Positions 34,481 through 45,381 of a stretch of 64,000 nucleotides of DNA are shown here, piece by piece. The stretch is from Cryptomeria japonica (taxonomy: Eukaryota; Streptophyta; Pinopsida; Cupressales; Cupressaceae): positions 182,488,977 to 182,552,976 of the forward strand of contig NC_081411.1 of NCBI RefSeq assembly GCF_030272615.1, read 5' to 3'. The notes beneath the pieces were generated by a model. It ran no database searches. It was given only the letters and a program-made list of their open reading frames with translations, and was not told the DNA's origin. Position numbers and translations under genes: made by a program. Position 1 is the first letter of the stretch. Each line of letters begins with the position of its first letter.

Positions 34481-34520
34481 CTATACCTAATAGCTCATCT
34501 ATCTCAAACTCATCCATCAT

Positions 34521-36930
34521 GTGAAAATAATTTGCATATATATACAAACATGGAAATTCAATTATAATTACAAACATGAAAATTTACAATTACAAACTAT
34601 TTAATTTACATTTCACCTTCCAAAAAAACTTATAATTAAATACAATTTAGCAACTTAAATATAAAAAAAGGAAACTCACATAGATCTATAATATTATTAA
34701 TAGGTGGGTAATAATAAGCATCATTTAAGAAATATTATCCACTTAAATCAAAGTATAAGAAAAATTCTACAAAATAAAACATCATAATGCCCATGCAACT
34801 CAAACAATACTTTTTAACATCTAAAGATGAATTAGTATAAGTTCCATCAAAATCATAAAAATAATCATAAGTTAAAGTCATAAGTTATATCTATGAACTT
34901 GTCAATACATGTACTACTTTGTTGTGTTCTTTTCTAGAATCATTGGATGATTTAGTGATCGCAAATAGTAGTACTACACTAAGTTGAAGCTTGAATAAAT
35001 GACCATTTTTTGTGATTTCACATTCTAGTCATTTACTTGGATATCTTGGCACTTGAAAATGACCGTCTTACATGAGATGAATTTGTTTGATATGTTTTAT
35101 ATGTATTGATTTTATTGATTTTTTAAGGTTTTATTTGAGGAGGTATCATAGGTTTCTCTATTCATCCTTTTGTGGTAAAATTAGAAAGGGATAACTATGA
35201 TTCTTTTGTAACATGGTATCTTCATAAGTTTTAGGTGGTGTAATCATTTTCCTTTTATGTATGGAGTCATACCTAAACTAGAAACACTAGAAAATATATA
35301 ATCTTGGTGTAACATCATTGACCATGTAGGAGTGATTTGATCTAGTATAAAGATCATGATTCTATGTGTATTGCATTGGATATTGATTTCCCCCACACAC
35401 TTTGGAATAGACTTTAGGAGATCCATGGAGACCCTCATATCTCTCCATTCCTAGAGGATCCTATTGTAGATGAAGATCACATATCCTTCGATGGTGATAC
35501 TTAAGAGGAAATTCATTATATCATATTAAATAATTTATTTACTTAAGATCAACTTTTATTTACATATTAAATAATTTTCAAAATATATTTTAATTATGTA
35601 CATCAATTATATCAATTAGAATAAACATTTGGTAATGAAATACAAGCAATTATCATAAATAATTTAGAATCAATTCATTCTAAATGTAAAATGATACATA
35701 CACATATAAATATATAATCAGTTTTTTAATTTAATATATACTTGGCAAAATAAATTTATATAGACGTGTAAATTTTTAAGTAATTTAGTGGGGTTTATAA
35801 TGAAACCTATCCAAGAAAATTTGTCATTTATTAGAATACATAACTCATCTACCCTATATAGACACCACCCTCAACTCTCCCTTCTTGTTGGTTCTTATTT
35901 TACTATTTCAATTAATGCTTTCACATAATATAATACATTCACTTCCAACACACACTCTACTATTTTCATGTGCATTTTGCAAACCAACCAACACTTTACT
36001 AATATTGTTACAATAATATTACAATACCTCAAACTCTTGATGCACACCTTCTATTTATACTTTCTTGCTTTCCATTTGAGGCAAGTAGGTCACTAAGTCC
36101 AATCCTTTCGAGAAATCAACAAACATTACTTAGACAACCCTACCTTGATTCTACCTTAACAATTTTCATGTCCATAATTAAAAGGAGTCTTAAGATCCAT
36201 TTTCATAAGCCTACATTAATAATGAACATAATTAGGTTGAAGAAAAACCCCTCTTAGATAAAAAAAAATTTGTGATGTTACCTACCTCCATACTTGTCTC
36301 TTCTAGTGCAACTTTTATGAATCCTAGAGTTTATTTTGATTTGTAAATAAAGATTTGGTTAAACCTTTTGTAAAATAAATTATTACATGGTTTTTGATCC
36401 TTTCCTTTCTCTATGTTTATTATACTTATCATCCAATCCAATGGAAAAATACACTCTCCTATAACCAAAAAATACTAAATTTAACTCTAAAAGCTCCAAT
36501 CAGAAACTAAATATATGTTCCATTTGATACAACATTGCTAGGAAAAACACTGATCACTAAGCACCATTTAATACCATAAGCACCAATAACACTCCTTCAA
36601 ATGTTATAGCACCACCTTTATTACTAATCCATTAAATTAGCATTCTACAAAATAAACACTAATCTAATGAAATTAAAACCATTTATTTAAAAATTATAAT
36701 TCTCCTTAATAGAATCCTTATCAAACCTCAATAATAGTTAAGGAACATTAATCCATGGTGTCCAACTCAATTGCTTAGGACATGAAAACGTTAAAATTTC
36801 TGACACTAAATATAGCCGCCATTATGAATGCTTAAGGTGGTTGATAACATACATGTTACTCTAAATGTTTTCTTGATCTAGGAATCATGGTATATTGCCA
36901 AGTTATTGAATCTTAATCCAATGTTTAGGG
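34521..36930. other. AT-rich interior of the DNA transposon, no gene seen
   Basis: Only short scattered frames on both strands; none shows a recognisable motif or codon bias. At least part is the 5' flank of the minus-strand gene. Confidence 0.5.
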
Positions 36931-37215
36931 TTTTAATTAAAGATTATAATTAAAGATTATAATTTAGGGTTTAGGGTTAATCAATCAAGATAGTCAAATT
37001 TCTCCTGGGACTTGTTCATTTTTTTCTATTTAGGGTTTAGCGTTCGTTTTTCTGTTCAGGGTTTATTGTCTGTTTTTTGCATCTAATGTTTGTTGTTCAT
37101 TTTTTGGTTCAGGATTTATTGTCTATTTTTTGCGTCTAATGTTTATTGTTCATTTTTTTGTTTAGGGTTTATTATCTATTTTTTTACATCTAATGTTTAT
37201 TATTCGTTTACGTTT
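36931..37215. repeat. TTTAGGG-like motifs and about 57-bp tandem repeat, three copies
   Basis: ATTAAAGATTATA occurs twice, followed by TTTAGGGTTTAGGGTT. From about 37045, three imperfect units of about 57 bp run CAGGGTTTATTGTC ... CATCTAATGTTTGTTGTTC. No coding role is visible. Confidence 0.7.
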
Positions 37216-37559
37216 TTGTTTTTTGTTTTTTTCCTATGGTTTAAATAGTATTCATGTTTTTTGTTTTTTTCCTACGGTTTTTACTATTCATGTTTTTTGC
37301 AATTTTTGAAAACTGAAAACTATTTTGAACATGAAATAAAAGACTATTTTCAAACTTTAAAACATAAAAATTAAAAAATAACAATACATTAACATTATGA
37401 AAAATAATAAAAATAAATAAAATAGAATATAAAAAATAAAACTAAATACCTGGAAGGAGGTAAATATGGTCTAGGGGTCAGCTGAGGTGAAAAAAATGGG
37501 TACTCGTGCTCCTCAGAAATGCTTGCCCATTTTCCAAACAATAAAAATGATGGAAAATG

Positions 37560-37735
37560 GTTAAAAAAATAAATAAATACATTTGCCCGATTTGAAATAA
37601 ACGGGCGTCCATTTAGCTTCGGGCACCCGTTGCTAAATGGATGCCCGTTTTTTGATGGCTCGGGCACCCAAAGCTAAATAGGTGCCCAATTTGTAAAAAT
37701 TGGGCACCCATTTCTAGCGGGCTCATTTCCCAACC
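37560..37735. repeat. Right subterminal GGGCACCCGTTT repeats
   Basis: Copies of AACGGGCGTCCATTTAGC, GGGCACCCGTTGCTAAAT, GGATGCCCGTTTTTTGA and ATTGGGCACCCATTT in alternating orientation, ending about 40 bp from the element edge. They resemble the cluster at 26755-26890. Confidence 0.65.
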
Positions 37736-37749
37736 CGGACTTCAGCGGG

Positions 37750-37777
37750 ATTGGGACCCAACTTTGTACGTTTACCC
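37750..37777 (-). repeat. Right terminal inverted repeat
   Basis: The minus strand reads GGGTAAACGTACAAAGTTGG then GTCCCA, matching most of the first 26 positions of the nested 992-bp element's terminus. It is followed by ACAC. Confidence 0.7.
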
Positions 37778-37984
37778 ACACGTGTTTAAAAGATAGTTCA
37801 AATTACATCATTAAGTATCAATTGAAAATGACTCAATTATTTATCTTTAAAGATCTTCCAAGTCACTTTTTCAACCTTTACAATTCCATCCAAGTTTTGG
37901 ATTCTTGCATAATAATCAAATAAGAAATGGTATTCATTGGCTTAGTACATTTGACTCATAAGTTTTTGATTAAGGATAAATAGG

Positions 37985-38620
37985 TTTTGAGGGGACCCTA
38001 AACCTCATACAATAAGTTTTGAGGGGACCCAAAACCCCACAGGTTTTGAAGGGACCCAAAACCCTAAGATTTTACTAGGATTTGGAACCCACAATACCAC
38101 ACTTCTAAAAGGTGATATCATTAGAAAACCAACAGCCAAATCACAACCAGGACAGAAAAAACCAACCCAAAAACAAGAAAAAGGGTTTTATAGGGGCTCA
38201 CTTAACCTACACACAACACCGTGGGTGTTTTCAGGCACCCATAACCTTCAAAGAAATCAGATTACAATAGGTTGGCATACAAACACAATCTAGACACAAA
38301 GGGTTTTGAAAGGCTCCCCTAACCTTCATCTTGGATTTTGAATTGGCACCCAAAACCAACACAAAAGGGTTTTCCAAGGCTCCCTTAACCTGCAACAAAA
38401 AAATCTGGATGCCCAAGCAAAAACTAGTCCTTAACCAAAAATAAATAAATCTACTAGCCAAACTGGGCCCTTGAAAACTAGTAGAAACCAGCCTGCCTAT
38501 GGGTTTTACCAGTCTTCCATAACTTGAAACCAAAAATCCAGCTGACTAATTCCAAATAGAACCAGGAGGGATTTGAAAGGTCCCTCAACCCACAAAAAAA
38601 TCTCGGTAGTAAGGACACAG
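37985..38620 (-). repeat. Degenerate GGTTTTGGGTCCCC(T)CAAAACC repeats
   Basis: At least seven variants of a motif pairing a G-rich GGTTTTG half with a TCCCYTCAAAACC half, spaced about 45-65 bp. The first three (about 37990, 38020 and 38045 on the plus strand) are nearly identical. Each copy could form a short hairpin. They lie in the 3' region of the retroposed unit. Confidence 0.65.
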
Positions 38621-39007
38621 AGGACCTAGACCTTTCCATGAAGAAACACATGAGAGAAATGTAAGGCACTTTCAACCAGCAACACAAGCAACGTCATCAT
38701 CCAAAAGTCTTCCTCATACCATCTCCCCACCTCAATAGAGAAGAGGTCCACCACAATTGGACAAGAAGGTGGAACATCAGCCCAGAGAACCCTCTAGAAG
38801 TAAGCTGAAACCCAACCGCTCCCAACCACCGAATCTTCACCTCTATAGAAGAAAGGGACACCTCAAACAGACAAGGAGAAGAACAACCTAGAAGCCCAAA
38901 TATTTCAATAATAGCCTAGCACAGAATATGTTCCTCCACCTCAATAGGAGGACAACACAGATCAGAAAAAAAAAACCCAAGACATTGGATCTCCCAAAAA
39001 GAAAACC

Positions 39008-39601
39008 TTAGCAACCACCTGGGTCCCAAACAAGAGGAACCAACGCTGCACCCAAGGAGGGAAGATCCACCAAAACAACATCATCCTCAGCAACATCGAG
39101 CTCAGAGACCCCAAGCTTGACATCAGGACCGACAACAACCAATGCCCTTAGAGGCCACACCTGACCCCTGACACCTCCTGCACCATCTAAACCAATGATC
39201 AAACAGAGGGCCACAAAACAGGGCAAAAGAGAGTCACAATGCCCAAAAAAGATCAAGTGCCCAAATGGAAAGCCAGGACTAGGCACACCAAATGATAGCT
39301 CACCAACACCCTTAACTGAACCCCTCACGCATGCGAAAAGCTTCCCACCCTGAGAAGATTTGAACCAAGCCACACCAACCACTTGAAGATGGAAATGGAG
39401 GGTGAGTACAAACCCCAACACACGGGAAAGGAACAGCTGAGCAACAACACCATATTTCCACCAACACCCACAGGGTGCAGAAGTCCAACCCATCACAACC
39501 GCTAGCACCTTTGCATCCCCATCAGTTTCATCCCTCTCTTCCCCACCCGATTTCTCTATCGTCGAAACCCTGACCCCCAAATCCTTCCCACTCCTCACCA
39601 T
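39008..39601 (-). CDS. Open frame in the minus-strand retroposed unit, unknown
   Basis: A 197-codon frame starting MVRSGKDLGVRVSTIEKSGG and rich in Val, Gly and Leu. Its base composition is more GC-rich than the neighbours. I recognise no domain. It may be coding in the parent LINE, or only a fortuitous frame in a GC-richer 3' region. The 5' end lies 66 bases inside the target duplication, so truncation of a longer protein is possible. Confidence 0.3.
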   Translation of the reverse strand: MVRSGKDLGVRVSTIEKSGGEERDETDGDAKVLAVVMGWTSAPCGCWWKYGVVAQLFLSRVLGFVLTLHFHLQVVGVAWFKSSQGGKLFACVRGSVKGVGELSFGVPSPGFPFGHLIFFGHCDSLLPCFVALCLIIGLDGAGGVRGQVWPLRALVVVGPDVKLGVSELDVAEDDVVLVDLPSLGAALVPLVWDPGGC

Positions 39602-39684
39602 TGTTGAGGTTTGGTCTAGTTGAAATTTTCAAGAATCAATCCCTTTCATGAGCAATTAGTTAATGTGCATTTGACACATAAGTT

Positions 39685-40557
39685 ACAACCCTTAAACCAT
39701 TTCCTTATTCTCATGTATGATAAATTTAGACTTCCAACCTATTATAATTTGTGGGGAATATTGACATATTGTGTCATAAAAAGAAAACCCTTTTTTTTAG
39801 TTCATTTTCTCTTACTCTCAATTTGAATGAGATCCTATATTTGTATTAATAGAACCCAATTACCTTCTCCGAAACAAATTTTTTTACTACGTTTGGATGT
39901 GAGAAAACCAAAATTGAATGTGAAAACATGATTGGGTTACCTTCATAAGCTCATAATATGCTTCAATATGTGTTGCATTGTTTAGAAATATCATCTAGAA
40001 CCCATATGCAAAAAAATATTGAGTTTGAAATAAGGAATCTATATGCCTAATTTTGCAAATTCTAATTTCCTTTCTTGTTATAGTCCCTTTGGTGAGAATA
40101 ATTATGTACAAGCATAGAAAGAAGCACAAAATTTGAAAATTGAAAATCCTTTCCATACCTTAGGCTTCCAACAAGACATTCATCCTCATCTACAAAATTA
40201 AAATTTGCGAAGAATGTTGAGCCATGAAATTATTTTGTCAATGTCATTTTTAACCCATCAAAAAAATTTAGTCTTCATTTGTCTCATCATATTACTTGGA
40301 TCCCATATTCTTATATACAAATAAATTTGAATAGTTGGAGAATTAATTTTATCAGATTTCCACAGTCCATTAGTTAATCACCAAGCTGTTTTTGGATTTG
40401 ATTATGTCTCTTTTTTGCATTAACATTTTGGACCACACTCAATGATACATCATTGGTATGTATGAGGGTGTCAATAGATGTAAAAATAAAGTACAAAGTT
40501 AGACTCACTAAGGAGATATTTAAAGGGAAAAGAACACAAGAAACAAGAAGGATGAGG
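39685..40557. other. AT-rich stretch, nothing recognised
   Basis: Short chance frames only. No LTR, TIR or coding motif was seen. Confidence 0.5.
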
Positions 40558-40745
40558 GACTAAATATCATAAAAGGCTAAAAAAGATGACAGTTAAGAAA
40601 ATACACAACCTAAATAAGCTATTAATGTACAAATAAATAAAGTCAATATTGTAATTTTTCCTTAACTTTATTTATTTGCAAATTATTAGCTTATTCAGGT
40701 TGTGTATTTCTAAAGTATCCTCTTTTCGCTATTATTAGTTCCTGC
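40558..40745. repeat. Foldback element of about 190 bp
   Basis: AAATACACAACCTAAATAAG at about 40599 pairs with the inverse of CTTATTCAGGTTGTGTATTT ending at about 40709. The arms extend inward to AAATAAATAAAG/CTTTATTTATTT and outward in degraded form. The centre is about 24 bp. It is MITE-like, but target duplications were not identified. Confidence 0.7.
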
Positions 40746-43064
40746 TCCCCTAAGAACTATTGTTGAGGGTTCAGGTTAAGTAGTGATTAAACTCCATGCA
40801 AACAGCCAATCAGACTTCAGCATTATCAAAGATTAAATTTCCATATACTATTTTCTCCAATGAAGTTGCATATTTCTTAACACAAATATTAATTCAAAGT
40901 GTTTTGGCATATTATCATTTGTTATGTTTTCGGTTGCAGGGATGTGAGGTAAGATTTAAGTTCTCAATGTAAGAGAACACACTATTCTCAAGACATTGTT
41001 CTGAGCTGTGTACGATTAGGAGGGGTAGTTTGTCAGTGCTTTGCAGGGACAGACACTGCCTGCAATCAGAAGATATTGCAAACGTAAAAATTGCCCATCT
41101 TCCACATTGCTACTTACCGAACACTTGCTGGGTTCTGAAGATCACCATCTGCCATCAAGAATAATGTCAAGTTCAAGCTATGTAATTGACTGGCTAACGC
41201 TACTATTTGATTCACGAACGAACTAAGATACGGCAGGAACTGCTATATGGTACAGCTGGTGGATAAACAATGGGAACTCGACCCGGCGAAGATGTATCCC
41301 CTATTGCTACTGCGCAGAATCCGCTACAGAATATCCTGTCTTTGTCTCTGTCTCTCATGTTCCTGGTGCTATTGGTGGTGCTTTCACAAGATAAAGCTGA
41401 GGATTACAGAGAAGCAACCTGGTAAAATACAGATATCCCCTCCACATAGAGGTATGCATGGATTCCACCTACTCTCGTTGGATTCCATATGACTTCATCC
41501 CTAGAAAGTTCATGACAAGATTTACTATTAGTTATCTAATATATACCTTTATAGCTCATTGCTGGGAATTATAACTTAGGAGTCTGTAGTTTGTGGGGAA
41601 GGGGTGTTTTAATACCTCCATTTATTATTTAATAAGCATAATGCAACAAACTTAGACAGGATGCATTATAAAAACCAAAAACAAGCAGTCGAAAAATAAA
41701 GTTGAACTGTAGCTATAACAGCTACAGGAAAATGTGTGGACCTACAAGCTGCATAATATATGCTGCTAATATGTGGACCTTCGACTCGTCTAAGAAAATT
41801 GTTCAAAAGAACCACATCTATATGGTGTGTTTTGACTCCTTAAATAATTCCTATCCTAGTAAGAATGTCCAGTGTTCAAGTATCTTCTACAGACACTCAA
41901 TATTTGTTTGCGCGGCCTTGAAGAAACCTGATAATTCTGCTTTGAATTTTTCCAGGAGAATTTTCAAATGGCATGCCCAATGACGTTGTGACCTCGAGAT
42001 TGCTTTAAAATATTATTGATGTTCACTGACTATTCACTAATTACTGTTACCTCCTAATTATTTTTGTGTTATCTTGTGAATCTAAAATATTTTATTGGCA
42101 TTCTGCAGTCATAAACAGAAGCCAATAAAAGGTTGCCATATTTCGCATCAAATAAGTTTTGAACACATTTACATTTGAATATTACCACGACAAAATAGAA
42201 GAAAAAATCCTGGAGTTTGATTGTACTTTATTCCCTGTTTTTAACTAGGGTTCCCTTGTTGCTTAAGCATTCCTCATTGAGTTGTGAGTTCTTCCTATTT
42301 GTTCTTCTTACAAGATCAGTACTATGCTTGGATGATATCTCATTTATTTGGCCAACCAAATGTCAATTCCAATGTCAATGCCGATGAAAACCATCTCAAT
42401 ATGGACCTACCACTCAACAAAAAGTTGAAAAACTAGCATATACAATCTCACAATTTCACAGTTAACCTTCCAATACAACTGCTCTAACCCCAAATAATGC
42501 TCCGTCCATAAACAAATTAGACAAAATAAGCAAAACTAAAACTATTCTTCCAGTTTTGGCAGGAACTGAGCTGCCTTGCAGCCCTTGTTCAATTTCTAAA
42601 CATTTATATCTACAACGACTAATTACATGGCTGTCCATTCTGTCTAGCTTAATCTTCTTGCCTGAAAGCTCAGATCCTTCTAGTTAATGGCAGTGCACAA
42701 GTGGGGGATTTCCTGCAACATTCATGGAATCACAGTAGCTTAATTTTTTGTAGAAAACAATTAGGAGAGAAAATGATGTATTCGTAATCATGTCATAATG
42801 TAGTGCTAATCTCTACAATTTCATCTGGTTGAAGGATATATTGAATTCGTTGTATTGAAGCATGTCAGACAGGAATCAATGGATGGATTTGATAGATTTT
42901 TAGATCTTTTAAATTATAGAGACAAATAAAATAAAAAATTAATTGTTTGATTGTTTCTTTGTCAAGAAAAAATTCTTTTTAGTAATGCACAATAGCCATT
43001 GTGTGATATAAGATGAAATAAGTGGAAGTACTCTAAATAAGAAAAAGTAGAGAATTAACAAATA
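40746..43064. other. AT-rich stretch with small unconvincing frames
   Basis: A small frame at 41270-41425 (MGTRPGEDVSPIATAQNPLQ, then a hydrophobic stretch ILSLSLSLMFLVLLVVL) has a membrane-anchor look. It is followed in another frame by PPHRGMHGF, faintly like a P450 N-terminus. The frame 41702-41983 (MNCSYNSYRKMCGPT) is unrecognised. Neither is continued by anything that would confirm a gene. Confidence 0.3.
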
Positions 43065-44060
43065 AGTCTACTTTGTTCCAAGAATGCCATATTTATTATT
43101 TTATTATTATATCAATATATTTAATGAAAGTGGGTTTAAAATGAAATGAGAAATAGAAGAGAGATAGAAAATTTAACAATACAATTTTATACAAAAATAT
43201 AAAGAGATTGTCAATCTTGCCATTCATTCAAAATTTCATCATGGTAAGAGTTATATCTTCTTTAATGTGGAATAAAGAGATTGTCAATCTTGCCATTCAT
43301 TCAAAATTTCATGATATAAAGTTAGATAATTACATGGTAAGAGTTATATCTTCTTTAATGTGGAATTAATTGTTGAATGTTGCATCATTAATGGATTGTC
43401 AAGTTGATTTGTAAAGATATTGAACATTGTCCTCAATTTCTGTTATAATAAATAAAAGTATGGAAAACTTTGGTCAAAGAGGCCTCAAAGAATCTCATAT
43501 TCAGCCTACACAATAATTGGGGAAACATAAACAAAGTGAAAGAGCCCTACTAATAATGCAATAATGAATTTATTTTTTGCACTTACAGAATCACACAAGA
43601 AAAGTAATTTTCTCCAAACCTTAAAATCACAACAAAATATAAAAAATATAAAAAATTATCAAATTAAGAATAGAAATGATAATTTCTAATAACCAAAATC
43701 ATAGAAGAAAATTATAATAAATTTCATGGAATGAGTCTACTTTGTACAAAAATATCTTATATTTAATAACTATAGTAATACATTTGATCAAATTGGGTCC
43801 AAAATGAAATGAGAATTAACATGGAAATACATAAAAGTTGATGTTCCTTTTAGTATTTCAGATTTTCATGACTTAAAAGCTCGATAATTACATGGTAAAG
43901 AGTTGTAACCTATTCCATCATAATTAAATTCATAATGTGGATGTGTTTGTTTTATGTGGTACAATGGAATTCATGGCTTGAAATCGATCGTTAATGCATT
44001 GTCAAGTTGGCTAGTAAAGATATTGAACATTTTTCTCAATTTCTATAAATATGACTATTA
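43065..44060 (+). repeat. Diverged tandem duplication, period about 660 bp
   Basis: 43065-43445 and 43725-44050 share landmarks in the same order: GTCTACTTTGT, AAAATGAAATGAGAA, GATAATTACATGGTAA, ATTGTCAAGTTG and TAAAGATATTGAACAT. Within the first copy, ATAAAGAGATTGTCAATCTT through CTTTAATGTGGA is tandemly duplicated (about 43199-43271 and 43273-43366). Confidence 0.65.
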
Positions 44061-44576
44061 AAAAAAGTGTGTTGTAATAAAGAATTTTTGCTCACTCACA
44101 AATTTTGTATGCCACAGTAAAGGGTGCATAACGTATTATGAATGTTCTTGTTTTAAGATCCTTATGATCACTTAGTTTTAGATTTCGTTGGTGTTATTTT
44201 ATTCTATGTTTTTGTGGGCACAAACTAGATGGTACATTCTAATGGCTAGTCTTAACGTTCTCTTCTAGTTATAAGAATACTGACTCTAGAATGAATGCAA
44301 ATATTTAATTATGTTGTGATTCAATATATTTCAAGTATATATAAGTTATATTTTAAATTAGATTTTAACCTTAGATGTATTGGAAATGTTACAATGATTA
44401 AATATCTTTTCAAGTAGAGAATGTTAGTAAATGTATGTATCAAATTATATTTTTTAATTTTCATAGAAAGGGATTAATAAAAAGGAATCTTAATGTGTAT
44501 GCAATTATAGAAGAGTAAATCAGAATGTGAATATGATTGCTCCAATCAACAAATAATCATTAATCAAAACCCATTA

Positions 44577-44655
44577 TTTATCAATTTAGAATATAAAAAT
44601 TTTAATCCATCATTTATCAATTTAGAATATAAAAATTTTAATCCACCATTTATCA
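44577..44655 (+). repeat. 36-bp tandem repeat, two copies
   Basis: ATTTATCAATTTAGAATATA followed by AAAATTTTAATCC occurs twice in a row, with a third partial start. Confidence 0.85.
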
Positions 44656-44725
44656 AAACTTTATGATGAAATTAATTTAAAACTATTTACACACAATAAT
44701 TCTGAGTACAATCTTAAGAGATAAT

Positions 44726-45004
44726 GTGCTACAAAAGTTTTACTTGTATGATTTATTCGAACTTTCTAATGGGACAAATATGGTTGTTATCTCACCTGAT
44801 AAGAACAATAGATGCGCTAAAATCTATGGCCTTCTTGTTCCCTCTGATGGGAAGATTATGTCTTTGAGAGAAGGCTTTGGGCTCGCTTTTATGATGCATG
44901 ATATCATTAAGATGACCTTAAAGAAGTTATACTCCATGCAAGCCTCATTTCATTATGAAATAATTTGTCTCACAAAATCCTTAAAACGATTTATCAAGCA
45001 ATAA
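44726..45004 (+). CDS. Open frame of 92 codons, unknown
   Basis: It reads MLQKFYLYDLFELSNGTNMV and MMHDIIKMTLKKLYSMQASF. No family is recognised and no exon partners are seen. It could be a chance frame or a fragment of a decayed protein. Confidence 0.2.
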   Translation: MLQKFYLYDLFELSNGTNMVVISPDKNNRCAKIYGLLVPSDGKIMSLREGFGLAFMMHDIIKMTLKKLYSMQASFHYEIICLTKSLKRFIKQ

Positions 45005-45119
45005 TGAAATCTTTTGACCTTACTATTTTTACTCATCTCAATAAATAAACAACATTTTCATGAGGACCCAAAATATTTTTTCATATGTATATAAAATTCA
45101 TATAATAGAAGAGTTTCAA

Positions 45120-45289
45120 CTACTAAAGAGTTTTTATCCAAGGGGTTGAGCTTAACTAGTTAAAACACTAGGTTCTCACTATGGAGACCCAAGTTCAATT
45201 CCCAATAGGGACATCTGAAGTGGAATTCTAAGCTCTGACTCTTGGCCTTCCATAGGATGGGGAAGGTTTTGGGGTCAATCTAATCAAAC

Positions 45290-45381
<92 letters not shown>

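Larger units (their letters stand above)
32389..34520 (-). pseudogene. Proline-rich multi-exon gene inside the DNA transposon
   Basis: The first exon begins with ATG at 34520 (MMDEFEIDELLGIVPP), followed by about 20 prolines and a helical region (QLRQTIQTNIVALIRDIHTI). A region with SYRSWREGLCAFYADGLTY comes next. The same frame goes on to 33546 with four stops, passing CTSCGDVC and an acidic-Ala part (GDFGDADAAHGGYDDAEEAA). A GT donor at 33545 and further short exons with GT-AG borders can be traced at 33453-33376 and onwards. The last ends GVKRTANEMHASS before a TAG at 32389-32391 and carries a repeated EGGVTDTAQ-like motif. The function is unknown. A second gene in a large DNA transposon often encodes a DNA-binding helper; that is inference only. 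Plus-strand ORFs here are shadows. Confidence 0.55.
25882..37781 (+). mobile_element. Candidate large DNA transposon, TIRs and 4-bp TSD ACAC
   Basis: The body 25886-37777 is flanked by ACAC at 25882-25885 and 37778-37781. Its termini are degenerate inverted repeats sharing AAGTTGRGTCCCA at the same distance from the ends. They match, at the right end closely, the termini of the 992-bp element nested at 30124. Inside are a DDE-type transposase gene (plus strand), a multi-exon proline-rich gene (minus strand) and GGGCACCCGTTT-type repeats near both ends. The left TIR is the weak point: 18 of 28 positions match the right one by my count. A 4-bp duplication and a large two-gene body occur in several superfamilies, and I cannot name this one. 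Confidence 0.6.
37948..39684 (-). mobile_element. Minus-strand retroposed unit (LINE 3' part), 17-bp TSD
   Basis: CATTTGACTCATAAGTT at 37948-37964 and CATTTGACACATAAGTT at 39668-39684 bracket a 1,703-bp body. Read on the minus strand it ends CCTATTTATCCTTAATC plus As, nearly the same terminus as the LINE ending at 25753. No RT is present. It is either a heavily 5'-truncated LINE with a long 3' region or a non-autonomous unit using the same machinery. Confidence 0.8.

Noticed and set aside
36931-36980. TTTAGGG repeats as an interstitial telomere
   Set aside because: Only two to three units in AT-rich DNA; too short to be more than chance.
41270-41492. Cytochrome P450 N-terminus
   Set aside because: A hydrophobic stretch followed in a different frame by PPHRGMHGF is suggestive, but no I-helix, ExxR or haem-binding Cys motif follows.
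45147-45202. Functional tRNA gene
   Set aside because: Box A and B are present, but the arms do not fold into a cloverleaf and the unit ends in a simple repeat and A-rich tail; it is a SINE.
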